This document shows, in pieces, positions 46,712 through 63,136 of a DNA stretch of 64,000 bases. The stretch's first letter is position 1. Each line of letters opens with the position of its first letter. The stretch is from Glandiceps talaboti (lineage: Eukaryota; Hemichordata; Enteropneusta; Spengelidae): NCBI RefSeq assembly GCF_964340395.1, contig NC_135557.1:18921625-18985624 (forward strand). The letters are read 5' to 3'. Made by a program: the position numbers and the translations under genes. Below the pieces are notes generated by a model. The model had not been told where the DNA came from and ran no database searches. It saw nothing but the letters and a program-made list of their open reading frames with translations.

Positions 46712-47496
46712 TTGTCTGGTGGAAAAACTCCCTATGTATTCATATGTTAATGAACACAAGGTTATCGAAGGACACCTATTGTTCACAATGGCTTTCTTTA
46801 ATAGCTAGCAATGCAGAATTCATGTTTTGATAGCAAAGCTTGTCATTTTAGACCTTGACATGGAAATAACTTGTTGTTTTCAGAAGGAAAATAAATTTAC
46901 ATTCATTAATTTCACATAATGCATCTACCTTCCATCATCGTACAGGCATATATGGTAGTACTTAAGGTTAACTGTGTTCCTAAAGTTAACCTGTGTCTAG
47001 TACTCTACCCATCAATAATTTTTAGTGGCATGGATTCCATGTATATAGTAACAACTTGATTTGAGTCCATTTGATCAGTCGAAATTAAAACTGTCATCTC
47101 TTAGATCATAAACATCACTTTAATCAATGGTTGTATTTTCATACTGGTTTGATGGGGATGGTTCAGTACAAAGGGAAACAGTTCTTGCATGGCGAACAAC
47201 AAAGTTACCATACCTGAGATGTTGAAATTGATATTACATGCTGGCTATTTGAAGATGTAATGATTATGAACCTCAGAGATTTTTTTGTAATTTTGAAATC
47301 AGAAAGCTTACTAGATCTATCTAAATATTAATAAGAGAAACAGTTTTATATTGGTGCAATCACAAACTGCGTACAAAAAAAACCTGATTGATCAATATAC
47401 AGTAATTGAAAGTACTTTCATCATATGGAACCACACTAGGTTATATATACAGTACATGTTCAATTTTGGAAAATCAAATCTTTATGTATACACTCC

Positions 47497-47787
47497 AGTG
47501 CTCAAAATTAACAGTAGTCCCATGCACTACCAATTATTGTCATGGGGCTACCATAATTTGCAGCTGGTAGCCCACTCAGGCTACCACTGATTATGTGATG
47601 ATTTAAAGGGTGGAAGATTTACAGACATGAAAGTATTTTAATAACACACATATTTCAAATAGAGGAACTCTGTTTTCAGTTCAGGAATATGGGACTACAG
47701 GTCACAATCCTTGGGCTACTAATTTGTGAAATTGGAATTGGTAGCCCACTAGGACTACCGAAGAAAAAGTTTATTTCGAGCCCTGCA
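47497..47787. mobile_element. Inverted-repeat dispersed element (MITE-like), diverged
   Basis: The left part AGTGCTCAAAATTAACAGTA with GTCCCATGCACTACCAATT and the right part, read on the minus strand, AGGGCTCGAAATAAAC with GGTAGTCCTAGTGGGCTACC are inverted relatives. GGTAGCCCACT occurs as a direct copy in both halves (about 47564 and 47739). No coding sequence. Confidence 0.55.
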
Positions 47788-47821
47788 CTCCTCAGTGTTA
47801 CAATGTTTGCAAAGTTTTCAC

Positions 47822-48325
47822 CGGCTCCCTGTGGCGTAGTGGTTAGCGCACAGGATTAGCAGTCGGGAAGTCACAGGTTCAAATCCCACTGGAAACAGGG
47901 GATTTTTCTGTGACCGACCCAAACCCAGGGTGAGTGTTCTACAGACTCGATGGGTAGGCTGTATCACTAAGCTGTGTCTCACTCACAAGACAAGTGTGAA
48001 TTTGGGGGGACTCCTGGAGTAATGACTCAAAAAGTCGGGGATGATTACTTACACTGAGCCCACAGGTGCTATGTTTGCCAGGCCTGGGTGACTCTGGGAT
48101 AGCCTGTGAACTGACTGGGAAAGCCTTGACAGTTCCATAGCAACGTGATATAGTGTGCAATATAGCCCTGTCACGTAGTCCCAAACCCGGATGAATTTCT
48201 GTAGCATTTGTGTTTGTTTGTTTGTGTGTGTGTATTTTTCTGCATAACAGAAAATCGCTGGAATTCCCAGCACAAAAATTTTTAAAAGAATTTTAAAAAA
48301 ATTATTTAAAAAAAAAAAAAAAAAA
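47822..48325 (+). mobile_element. tRNA-derived SINE with poly-A end
   Basis: The head has a pol III A box (TGGCGTAGTGGTTAGCGC at 47833-47850) and a B box (GGTTCAAATCC, about 47876-47886) at tRNA-like spacing. A body of about 420 bp follows and ends in an A-rich tail including A18 at 48308-48325. An AAAGTTT on both sides (just before the head and after the tail) may be the target duplication. The tRNA part does not fold into a clean functional tRNA, so no tRNA gene is called. Confidence 0.8.
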
Positions 48326-49740
48326 GTTTGTCAATATTGAATATAGTTTCTTAAAATTAGTGTACCCCAACAAACTGCCACGTTTGACAACTACTAGAGA
48401 GATATAGTACTTAGTCTAGTTCATGATGAAATAGTAGCTAAGCTGGCCTTAACCTTAACCCATCATGACATCACAATGTTCTCCCCCAACAGTCACAAAG
48501 ATTCCAAGCTATCATAATTTCTGAACACCCTTTCTCTATAAAATGGAAATTTTACTTCAAACCACTTTATAATATGCAAACAGTGATAAAATAAGAGCTA
48601 CTAGACCAAATATCCCTCTCCCCCCCCCCCCCCCCCCCCCCCCCATTCTGGTCTGTAACTGGCAGCTATAGACAGTGTTACTGATCACTAACCAACATGT
48701 GAAAAAAACCTTGGTATGGTTTACAAATTACACAACATCATAGATTTCCTTCCAATATTTTATGTTTAGAAAGTAAAAACGTATATCGCCTTACCTTTCC
48801 ATCATTGGGAGACTCCAATTTTAGTCTTGCATAGGAGGTGGAAGGTTCCCACAAAGTAAAAGTAAAATTGACACCATGGCACTTTCCTTTTTATCCAAAA
48901 TGCTCACACACACACAAATCTTCAGTGTTGAATGTTACACTATGATAACATTCAAACGGAAAGGTTCCTATATATGTATCATCATAGAGATAAACCTATG
49001 TATAAAGGTGTCTGTGAAGAATATACAGAATATACATGTAGTATTCACTGACTACTCTGAAGTTACTATTTGCAATAATGTTATGTCCTTTCCCAGAAAT
49101 TTCAGTTAACAAAGAGACTGACGAATCAGGGTGTTTGAGTTAATACAACATAAGTTGTTTGTTGATATATCATGAATATGTAGTTACCAATGAAAACCTC
49201 ACTGACACAGGTAAAGCACACAAATTACTGTATATTAATAAAATTCTTTAACAACTTTAAGATAGGTAATCCTTGTAAGTCAGAAGCATACTAATGTGAG
49301 AGTAGTGTTGTCAATGTAACCATGTAGACCCTACGCCAAAGGTCTATGTAACGTCCCTGACCTTAAAATCACTATCTCCTTCACTGTGCTACAGTTACAG
49401 ATTAGGGTAAAATAATATAAATAGTGTAGTGAAGAAACACTGGTGTGTTTTATTTGAATGGAGTGAGCTTAGAGAAGACTTCAAGCTGAGCCAAAATTGG
49501 GTAATAACAATATGAGAAAGAAGATACAAAAACAACAACGGGTGTCTGTGATGTAGATTGATGAGATGCCCTATCAGTTTGTTTATACAAATGTACTGTA
49601 CATGTATCTGTGGAAGTTAGTCATGTTGTAAAATAACTTTCAGTTAACAGTAAGACTAAGAGTCAATCTAGATTGTTATAACTTGTAGTATTCTAACTTG
49701 TAAAACAGGATTATGAGATCCAGGATCATGTGGGTGTTTA
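48326..49740. other. Non-coding stretch
   Basis: Contains a C25 tract at about 48620-48644. No exon or array otherwise. Confidence 0.6.
48620..48644. repeat. Poly-C tract (25 bp)
   Basis: Uninterrupted cytosines. Length is likely to vary or be mis-sequenced. Confidence 0.9.
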
Positions 49741-49741
49741 T

Positions 49742-50373
49742 ACTGACATGCCATGTAAATTTATTGACAGTAATCTCCCTGTTTTACTTTTAGTAAGACA
49801 AAACTCACACCACTATAGTGGTCCGAAGACAAGACTCATGAATACTGGACCCACAGCACTATGTACATACAACTTTCAAGTTTCAGAATAACACTGATGC
49901 ATTTGCTGGCTCATGGCATCAGGATTGAGACAAGGTTTCATTCTTGATGTCAAGCAAGGACAAATAATGTAATTACTTGTTTAGTTACTTGACAAGTTAT
50001 CAGTAACTTGTAATAATATATACAGTATATGATAAAGGCTGTAAAGAACTGTTACTTTAAAAGTTGTACGTACTTAGTGCTCTGGGTCCAGTGTTCATTA
50101 GTTTTGAGATTCAGGATCATGTGGGTATTTATACTTGAGATGTTATGGCAACTTGTCTTGAGTATACCTACATGTACGTCATTAGTAAAATTGTTTGTCC
50201 TTGTGTGGCAATCAGTAATGAGACCTTGTCTCAATCCGGATTGCCACAAGCAAGCAAATGCATCAGTGTTATTTTGAAAGTTGTATGTACATAGTGCTGT
50301 GGGTCCAGTGTTCAGTAGTTTTGTCTTACTAAAAGGGGAGATGACTGTTAATGACTTTACATCACATGTCAGT
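49742..50373. mobile_element. Foldback (long inverted repeat) element
   Basis: The arms 49742-49977 and 50171-50373 are inverted copies, both starting ACTGACATG when read inward. They share TTTTAGTAAGACAAAACT, ACTGGACCCACAGCACTATG, TACATACAACTTTCAA and GGATTGAGACAAGGT. The left arm has an extra ~36 bp containing CCACTATAGTGG. The ~190-bp loop holds a third, plus-strand partial copy (50062-50105, GTGCTCTGGGTCCAGTGTTC). The 82-residue frame at 50029-50277 is repeat-derived. No transposase. Confidence 0.85.
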
Positions 50374-50417
50374 CAGTCAGTCAATCAGTCAGTCAGTCAG
50401 TCAGCTGGCTGGCTGGT
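50370..50417. repeat. (GTCA)n / (GGCT)n microsatellite
   Basis: CAGTCAGTCAGTCAATCAGT and following units, then GCTGGCTGGCTGG, abutting the right end of the foldback element. Confidence 0.85.
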
Positions 50418-51261
50418 CAAATAACTAAATATGCAATGAATTCTACAAGTTACTCTATTCACCTGTAGGAGTATAATAACAGTATTTTTGTTACAGTATA
50501 GTGCAAATAAAGGCATAAAGAAACTCTACCTGAGATCCTGTTGATTTTATCAGGGCTTCCGTTCAATAATTCTGTACAGAAAACTTCACTGTATGTTTTC
50601 ACTCACGTTTTCTTTCCAAAGGTTTACAATCTTTACAGGAATGACACAAAATCAGAATAATAGCAATATACACGACACTCACAAAAATTACTTGCAGGAT
50701 TACATCATAATTCACTAGTTTTAGTCATTTACTCTGCAGTGCAGGACAATATCAACAGAACTGTGACAAACTAGCAACCCCTTTCATGTTACCTACATTG
50801 TGTAATCATATGTAGTCTTTTATCTAGATATATAAACATTACCAGTGACAGTGTTATACATACATGTACATACATGTACGTTTTTGTATACATGTTGTAT
50901 GCAAGATGATTATTATGCCAACTCCAAGTGACCCACTTGGAAAAGCAAAACTGTCCCTGTAAAATTGTTTATTTTACATGACATACGTGTGTGTGGCTCA
51001 TTCACTTTTCTACAGACTCTTTTGCGGGACAGATTTTAATGCATATATCAGAAAGGAATATTTTTTTAGGTGAAACACAGTTTCATAATTTTAACTGGTC
51101 ATACCTTTTGTAAATCAGACCATTGAAGATATGCATGTGTACATATAGCACCACGAACAGACAATTGGTGTTTAGCTGGAAGGAAAGAAAAGTAGTGTAC
51201 AGCATCAAATTACAATGCTTCCAGGGAACAGCAAGTCTAGCAACTTCATTTGTATTAATGT

Positions 51262-51531
51262 CAGGGGTGGACAAATTATTTTGTGAACTGGTGGTCCCCG
51301 GACCAGTGCCTTAAACAATCTAGTGGTCCTGCTGAAAGAATTAGTGGTCCCAGGTCCTGCTAATATGAAACATTGAATCTTAATTATGAATCTGTATATT
51401 CAGACAACTTTTTAACATAGTTATTAACAGTAAGGTACTGGTCTGATGGACCAGATAAGGTAAATTTATGTGGTCCGCCCAAAAAAATCACTAGGTCCCA
51501 GACCCAGGACCTGTGGATTTGTTCACCCCTG
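51262..51531. mobile_element. hAT-like MITE (270 bp) with TSD
   Basis: Terminal inverted repeats CAGGGGTGGACAAAT on the left and, inverted, CAGGGGTGAACAAAT on the right. The CAGGGGTG start is typical of hAT elements. AATGT flanks both ends (51257-51261 and 51532-51536), consistent with a target duplication; hAT normally makes 8 bp, so three bases would have diverged. The interior has repeated GGTCC/GGACC words and no ORF. Confidence 0.8.
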
Positions 51532-51890
51532 AATGTTATATGCAATTATAGTATACATTTAGTGGCAATATTGTACTAAAGTGTGCGAAGAACTCGGGTA
51601 GATTTTATCAACTATAAATTTGGAAAATAAATCTACTTCCTGATCCTGCTAATGGAAATGGTAGACTAGTGTACACAATTGTGAAGTCACCAGTTTGAAA
51701 AATAAATGCAGCAGATGAAAATAATTACAGGAGAAGAGGATGTAACTGTCAGCGTTCACAGAGGTGGAAGTGGAAGTGGTCAAGTATGGTGTACCGGCTA
51801 GAAAAGTAACAAATCTTGTCTACTACAACTCAATCACTTGTCTAAAATTGAACATCAAAGAAACGACTGAAAACAAAGTAAATTATCACA

Positions 51891-51905
51891 CTTGCTAGAG
51901 GGCGC
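51891..51905 (+). promoter_or_regulatory. CTCF-like core motif (forward), 0.5 kb left of the satellite
   Basis: CTTGCTAGAGGGCGC fits the CTCF core with AGAGGGCGC. Binding is not shown. Confidence 0.4.
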
Positions 51906-52427
51906 TCTTCAAAATTTATTTTTATTTATTTTTTAAAATCATGCCCTCTTGGAGGCATTGACAGACACAGATAAAAAACTGAAATAAGTAGTTATATAAA
52001 TCTCAAAACACAAAATGCCTGACACATATAAAAAAGGTCAAAGGGAGAAGAAAACAAATGTCTTGTATATGTCTATACCAAGGCCATATGTTGAGGTATG
52101 GTTAATCTGTAAAATACAGACATTCATGCCGCACTCAGCCAGCAGTACTCATGATTAAGAAGCCTGATAGGGCTGAACAACACGACATACCTTACAGTCT
52201 AAGGTACTGTGAACACCTTTACCCCATTCAAAGTATAACTTTCTTTCTTTTTTCTAAGTACACTACATACAGTTTATTTTCTTTCTCCTAACATTTAATT
52301 GGTTCCATCACTTCAGAATTGTATTCTATATAGGTTTGCAACACTCAAACAAATCTCTTTTATAGAGGTTTGAGATGGGACCTCTCTTTCTTATCATACA
52401 GAACCCAGCATAATATTTGTTGTCAGG

Positions 52428-55400
52428 GTGTGAAACCCATAGTATACGATGTACCAGGTAGTGTGATTCATAGTATACGATGTACCAGGTAGTGTGGCGT
52501 GATTCATAGTATACGATGTAGCAGGCAGTGTGATTCATAGTAAACAATGTACCAGGTAGTGTGATTTATAGTATACAATGTACCAGGTAGTGTGATTCAT
52601 AGTATACGATGTACCAGGTAGTGTGATTCATAGTATACAATGTACCAGGTAGTGTGATTCATAGTATACCGTGTACCAGGTAGTGTGATTCATAGTATAC
52701 CATGTACCAGGTAGTGTGATTCATAGTATACGATGTACCAGGTAGTGTGATTCATAGTATACGATGTACCAGGTAATGTGATTTATAGTATACGATGTAC
52801 CAGGTAGTGTGATTCATAGTATACAATGTACCAGGTAGTGTGATTCATAGTATATGATGTACCAGGTAGTGTGATTCATAGTATACGATGTACCAGGTAG
52901 TGTGATTCATAGTATACAATGTACCAGGTAGTGTGATTTATAGTATACAATGTACCAGGTAGTGTGATTCATAGTATACCATATACCAGGTAGTGTGATT
53001 TATAGTATACGATGTACCAGGTAGTGTGATTCATAGTATACGATGTACCAGGTAGTGTGATTTATAGTATATGATGTACCAGGTAGTGTGATTCATAGTA
53101 TATGATGTACCAGGTAGTGTGATTTATAGTATATGATGTACCAGGTAGTGTGATTCATAGTATACAATGTACCAGGTAGTGTGATTCATAGTATATGATG
53201 TACCAGGTAGTGTGATTCATAGTATAAGATGTACTAGGTAGTGTGATTCATAGTATACAATGTACCAGGTAGTGTGATTTATAGTATACGATGTACCAGG
53301 TAGTGTGATTCATAGTATACGATGTACCAGGTAATGTGATTTATAGTATACGATGTACCAGGTAGTGTGATTCATAGTATACCATGTACCAGGTAGTGTG
53401 ATTTATAGTATACGATGTACCAGGTAGTGTGATTCATAGTATACAATGTACCAGGTAGTGTGATTTATAGTATACGATGTACCAGGTAGTGTGATTCATA
53501 GTATACGATGTACCAGGTAGTGTGATTTATAGTATACGATGTACCAGGTAGTGTGATTCATAGTATACGATGTACCAGGTAGTGTGATTTATAGTATACG
53601 ATGTACCAGGTAGTGTGATTCATAGTATACGATGTACCAGGTAGTGTGATTCATAGTATACAATGTACCAGGTAGTATGATTCATAGTATACAGTGTACC
53701 AGGTAGTGTGATTCATAGTATACCATGTACCAGGTAGTGTGATTCATAGTATACAGTGTACCAGGTAGTGTGATTCATAGTATACGATGTACCAGGTAGT
53801 GTGATTCATAGTATACCATGTACCAGGTAGTGAGATTCATAGTATACAGTGTACCAGGTAGTGTGATTCATAGTATACCATGTACCAGGTAGTGTGATTC
53901 ATAGTATACAATGTACCAGGTAGTGTGATTCATAGTATATGATGTACCAGGTAGTGTGATTCATAGTATACCATGTACCAGGTAGTGTGATTCATAGTAT
54001 ACCATATACCAGGTAGTGTGATTCATAGTATACAATGTACCAGGTAGTGTGATTCATAGTATATGATGTACCAGGTAATGTGATTCATAGTATACAGTGT
54101 ACCAGGTAGTGTGATTCATAGTATACGATGTACCAGGTAGTGTGATTTATAGTATATGATGTACCAGGTAGTGTGATTCATAGTATACGATGTACCAGGT
54201 AGTGTGATTCATAGTATAAAATGTACCAGGTAGTGTGATTCATAGTATACAATGTACCAGGTAGTGTGATTCATAGTATACGATGTACCAGGTAGTGTGA
54301 TTCATAGTATACGATGTACCAGGTAGTGTGATTTATAGTATACCATGTACCAGGTAGTGTGATTCATAGTATACAATGTACTGTCAGTTAGTGTGATTCA
54401 TAGTATACAGTGTACCAGGTAGTGTGATTCATAGTATACAGTGTACCAGGTAGTGTGATTCATAGTATATGATGTACCAGGTAGTGTGATTCATAGTATA
54501 CGATGTACCAGGTAATGTGATTCATAGTATACAGTGTACCAGATAGTGTGATTCATAGTATATGATGTACCAGATAGTGTGAATCATAGTATACGATGTA
54601 CCAGATAGTGTGATTTATAGTATACCATATACCAGATAGTGTGATTCATAGCCTGTGACGATGTACCAGGTAGTGTGATTTATAGTATACCATGTACCAG
54701 ATAGTGTGATTCATAGTATATGATGTACCAGGTAGTGTGATTTATAGTATACCATGTACCAGGTAGTGTGATGCATAGTATAAAATGTACCAGGTAGTGT
54801 GATTCATAGTATACGATGTACCAGGTAGTGTGATTCATAGTATACGATGTACCAGGTAGTGTGATTTATAGTATACCATGTACCAGATAGTGTGATTCAT
54901 AGTATACGATGTACCAGGTAGTGTGATTCATAGTATACAATGTACCAGGTAGTGTAATTCATAGTATATGATGTACCAGGTAGTGTGATTCATAGTATAC
55001 CATGTACCAGGTAGTATGATTCATAGTATAAAATGTACCAGGTAGTGTGATTCATAGTATACCATGTACCAGGTAGTGTGATTCATAGTATACAATGTAC
55101 CAGGTAGTGTGATTCATAGTATACGATGTACCAGGTAATGTGATTCACAGTATACAATGTACCAGGTAGTGTGATTCATAGTATACAATGTACCAGGTAG
55201 TGTGATTCATAGTATACAATGTACCAGGTAGTGTGATTCATAGTATACGATATACCAGGTAGTGTGATTCATAGTATACGATGTACCAGGTAGTGTGATT
55301 CATAGTATACAATGTACCAGGTAGTGTGATTCATAGTATACGATGTACCAGGTAGTGTGATTCATAGTATACGATGTACCAGGTAGTGTGATTCATAGTA

Positions 55401-58400
55401 TACCATGTACCAGGTAGTGTGATTCATAGTATACAATGTACCAGGTAGTGTGATTCATAGTATACCATGTACCAAGTAGTGTGATTCATAGTATACAATG
55501 TACCAGGTAGTGTGATTCATAGTATACCATGTACCAAGTAGTGTGATTCATAGTATACAATGTACCAGGTAGTGTGATTCACAGTATACAATGTACCAGG
55601 TAGTGTGATTCATAGTATACTATGTACCAGGTAGTGTGATGCATAGTATATTATGTACCAGGTAGTGTGATTCATAGTATACAGTGTACCAGGTAGTGTG
55701 ATGCATAGTATAAAATGTACCAGGTAGTGTGATTCATAGTATACAATGTACCAGGTAGTATGATTCATAGTATACAATGTACCAGGTAGTGTGATTTATA
55801 GTATACCATGTACCAGGTAGTGTGATTCATAGTATACGATGTACCAGGTAGTGTGATTCATAGTATACGTTGTACCAGGTAGTGTGATTCATAGTATACA
55901 GTGTACCAGGTAGTGTGATTCATAGTATATGATGTACCAGGTAGTGTGATTCATAGTATATGATGTACCAGGCAGTGTGATTCATAGTATATGATGTACC
56001 AGGTAGTGTGATTCATAGTATACAGTGTACCAGGTAGTGTGATTCATAGTATATGATGTACCAGGTAGTGTGATTCATAGTATACAGTGTACCAGGTAGT
56101 GTGATTCATAGTATATGATGTACCAGGTAGTGTGATTCATAGTATACAGTGTACCAGGTAGTGTGATTCATAGTATATGATGTACCAGGTAGTGTGATTC
56201 ATAGTATACAGTGTACCAGGTAGTGTGATTCATAGTATACGATGTACCAGGTAGTATGATTCATAGTATACGATATACCAGGTAGTGTGATTCATAGTAT
56301 ACAGTGTACCAGGTAGTGTGATTCATAGTATACGATGTACCAGGTAATGTGATTCATAGTATACGATGTATCAGGTAGTGTGATTCATAGTATACAGTGT
56401 ACCAGGTAGTGTGATGCATAGTATAAAATGTACCAGGTAGTGTGATTCATAGTATACGTTGTACCAGGTAGTGTGATTCATAGTATACAGTGTACCAGGT
56501 AGTGTGATTCATAGTATACCATGTACCAGGTAATGTGATTCATAGTATACGATGTACCAAGTAGTGTGATTCATAGTATACGATGTACCAGGTAGTGTGA
56601 TTCATAGTATATGATGTACCAGGTAGTGTGATTCATAGTATACAATGTACCAGGTAGTGTGATTCATAGTATACAATGTACCAGGTAGTGTGATTCATAG
56701 TATACGATGTACCAGGTAGTGTGATTCATAGTATACGATGTACCAGGTAGTGTGATTCATAGTATACCATGTACCAGGTAGTGTGATTCATAGTATAAAA
56801 TGTACCAGGTAGTGTGATTCATAGTATACAATGTACCAGGTAGTGTGATTTATAGTATACGATGTACCAGGTAGTGTGATTTATAGTATACAATGTACCA
56901 GGTAGTGTGATTCATAGTATACCATGTACCAGGTATTGTGATTCATAGTATACGATGTACCAGGTAGTGTGATTTATAGTATACGATATACCAGGTAATG
57001 TGATTCATAGTATATGATGTACCAGGTAGTGTGATTCATAGTATACCATATACCAGGTAATGTGATTCATAGTATATGATATACCAGGTAGTGTGATTTA
57101 TAGTATACCATGTACCAGGTAGTGTGATTCATAGTATACGATGTACCAAGTAGTGTAATTCATAGTATACAATGTACCAGGTAGTGTGATTCATAGTATA
57201 CAATGTACCAGGTAGTGTGATTTATAGTATACAATGTACCAGGTAGTGTGATTCATAGTATACAATGTACCAGGTAGTGTGATTCATAGTATACCATGTA
57301 CCAGGTAGTGTGATTCATAGTATATGATGTACCAGGTAATGTGATTCATAGTATATGATGTACCAGGTAGTGTGATTCATAGTATACCATGTACCAGGTA
57401 GTGTGATTCATAGTATACCATGTACCAGGTAGTGTGATTCATAGTATACCATGTACCAGGTAGTGTGATTCATAGTATACGATGTACCAGGTAGTGTGAT
57501 TCATAGTATACGATGTACCAGGTAGTGTGATTCATAGTATATGATGTACCAGGTAGTGTGATTCATAGTATACAATGTACCAGGTAGTGTGATTCACAGT
57601 ATACGATGTACCAGGTAATGTGATTCATAGTATATGATGTACCAGGTAGTGTGATTTATAGTATACCATGTACCAGGTAGTGTGATTCATAGTATACAAT
57701 GTACCAGGTAGTGTGATTCACAGTATACGATGTACCAGGTAATGTGATTCATAGTATATGATATACCAGGTAGTGTGATTTATAGTATACCATGTACCAG
57801 GTAGTGTGATTCATAGTATACAATGTACCAGGTAGTGTGATTCATAGTATACAATGTACCAGGTAGTGTGATTCATAGTATATGATGTACCAGGTAGTGT
57901 GATTCATAGTATACGATGTACCAGGTAGTGTGATTCATAGTATACAATGTACCAAGTAGTGTGATTAATAGTATACAATGTACCAGGTAATGTGATTCAT
58001 AGTATACCATGTACCAGGTATTGTGATTCATAGTATACGATGTACCAGGTAGTGTGATTTATAGTATACGATGTACCAGGTAGTGTGATTCATAGTATAC
58101 CATGTACCAGGTATTGTGATTCATAGTATACGATGTACCAGGTAGTGTGATTTATAGTAAACCATGTACCAGGTAGCGTGATTCATAGTAAACCATGTAC
58201 CAGGTAGTGTGATTCATAGTATATGATGTACCAGGTAGTGTGATTCATAGTATACGATGTACCAGGTAGTGTGATTCATAGTATACCATGTACCAGGTAG
58301 TGTGATTCATAGTATACCATGTACCAGGTAGCGTGATTCATAGTAAACCATGTACCAGGTAGTGTGATTCATAGTATACAATGTACCAGGTAGTGTGATT

Positions 58401-60024
58401 TATAGTATACCATGTACCAGATAGTGTGATTCATAGTATACGATGTACCAGGTAGTGTGATTTATAGTATACGATGTACCAGGTAGTGTGATTCATAGTA
58501 TACGATGTACCAGGTAGTGTGATTCATAGTATACCATGTACCAGATAGTGTGATTCATAGTATACGATGTACCAGGTAGTGTGATTCATAGTATACGATG
58601 TACCAAGTAGTGTGATTCATAGTATACCATGTACCAGATAGTGTGATTCATAGTATACGATGTACCAGGTAGTGTGATTCATAGTATACGATGTACCAGG
58701 TAGTGTGATTTATAGTATACAATGTACCAGGTAGTGTGATTTATAGTATACCATGTACCAGATAGTGTGATTCATAGTATACGATGTACCAGGTAGTGTG
58801 ATTCATAGTATACGATGTACCAGGTAGTGTGATCGATTCATAGTATACAATGTACCAGGTAGTGTGATTCATAGTATACAATGTACCAGGTAGTGAAACT
58901 CATAGTATACCATGTACCAGGTAGTGCGATTCATAGTATACCATGTACCAGGTAGTGTGATTCATAGTATACAATGTACCAGGTAGTGTGATTCATAGTA
59001 TACGATGTACCAGGTAGTGTGATTTATAGTATACCATGTACCAGATAGTGTGATTCATAGTATACGATGTACCAGATAGTGTGATTCATAGTATACAATG
59101 TACCAGGTAGTGTGATTCATAGTATACCATGTACCAGGTAGTGTGATTCATAGTATACGATGTACCAGGTAGTGTGATTCATAGTATACCATGTACCAGG
59201 TAGTGTGATTCATAGTATACAATGTACCAGGTAGTGTGATTTATACTATACAATGTACCAGGTAGCGTAATTCATAGTATACGATGTACCAGGTAGTGTG
59301 ATTTATAGTATACGATGTACCAGGTAGTGTGATTTATAGTATACGATGTACCAAGTAGTGTAATTCATAGTATACGATGTACCAGGTAGTGTGATTCATA
59401 GTATACAATGTACCAGGTAGTGTGATTCATAGTATACGATGTACCAGGTAGTGTGATTCATAGTATACAATGTACCAGGTAGTGTGATTCATAGTATATG
59501 ATGTACCAGGTAGTGTGATTCATAGTATACCATGTACCAGGTAGTGTGATTCATAGTATACAATGTACCAGGTAGTGTGATTTATAGTATACAATGTACC
59601 AGGTAGCGTAATTCATAGTATACGATGTACCAGGTAGTGTGATTTATAGTATACGATGTACCAGGTAGTGTGATTTATAGTATACGATGTACCAAGTAGT
59701 GTAATTCATAGTATACAATGTACCAGGTAGTGTGATTTATAGTATGCAATGTACCAGGTAGTGTGATTCATAGTATACGATGTACCAGGTAGTGTGATTC
59801 ATAGTATACAATGTACCAGGTAGTGTGATTCATAGTATACAATGTACCAGGTAGTGTGATTCATAGTATACGATGTACCAGGTAGTATGATTCATAGTAT
59901 ACAATGTACCAGGTAGTGTGATTCATAGTATACCATGTACCAGATAGTGTGATTTATAGTATACCATGTACCAGGTAGTATGATTCATAGTATACAATGT
60001 ACCAGGTAGTGTGATTCATAGTAT
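52428..60024. repeat. 31-bp satellite array, about 245 copies (7.6 kb)
   Basis: The unit starts TAGTGTGATTCATAG, passes through the palindrome GTATAC and ends ATGTACCAGG. Copies are head to tail and differ mainly at three places: GATTCAT/GATTTAT, the triplet after TATA (CGA, CAA, CCA, CAG or TGA), and GTAGTG/GTAATG. Longer periods are visible: 62 bp (about 55990-56220), 93 bp (GGTATTGTG at 58017 and 58110), 124 bp (GATTCACAGT at 57591 and 57715) and 341 bp (GGTAGCGTAATTC at 59261 and 59602). All are multiples of 31. The edges are degenerate (GTGTGAAACCCATAG left, GTATCATACC right). Frequent TAG words block long open frames. Confidence 0.98.
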
Positions 60025-62996
<2,972 letters not shown>

Positions 62997-63058
<62 letters not shown>

Positions 63059-63059
63059 C

Positions 63060-63098
<39 letters not shown>

Positions 63099-63136
63099 GA
63101 CAGACAGACAGACAGACATACAGACAGACAGAGAGA
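62997..63136. repeat. (GATA)n-(GACA)n compound microsatellite
   Basis: About 17 GATA units pass through mixed units into about 16 GACA units. The minus-strand frame over it is an artefact. Confidence 0.97.

Larger units (their letters stand above)
45166..47490. other. Non-coding stretch with CRE, YY1-like and CTCF-like motifs
   Basis: Apart from the regulatory-type motifs listed separately, I see one minus-strand open frame at 46393-46614. It can be extended upstream to about 46660 (roughly 90 codons, including DFIGGCVSCGYYGVSFFIVN). Its composition is coding-like, but it has no recognised domain and no clear splice sites, so it is not called a gene. Confidence 0.45.
50418..52427. other. Non-coding stretch left of the satellite
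   Basis: Holds the hAT-like MITE (51262-51531) and a CTCF-like motif (51891-51905). Open frames at 51083-51314 overlap the MITE edge and are not genes. Confidence 0.6.

Noticed and set aside
47822-47900. Functional tRNA gene
   Set aside because: A and B boxes are present, but the region does not give a clear cloverleaf with acceptor-stem pairing, and it continues into a SINE body with a poly-A tail.
52428-60024. CRISPR array, because of about 245 short regular repeats
   Set aside because: There are no unique spacers: 31-bp units are directly head to tail, and the sequence is eukaryotic. It is a satellite.
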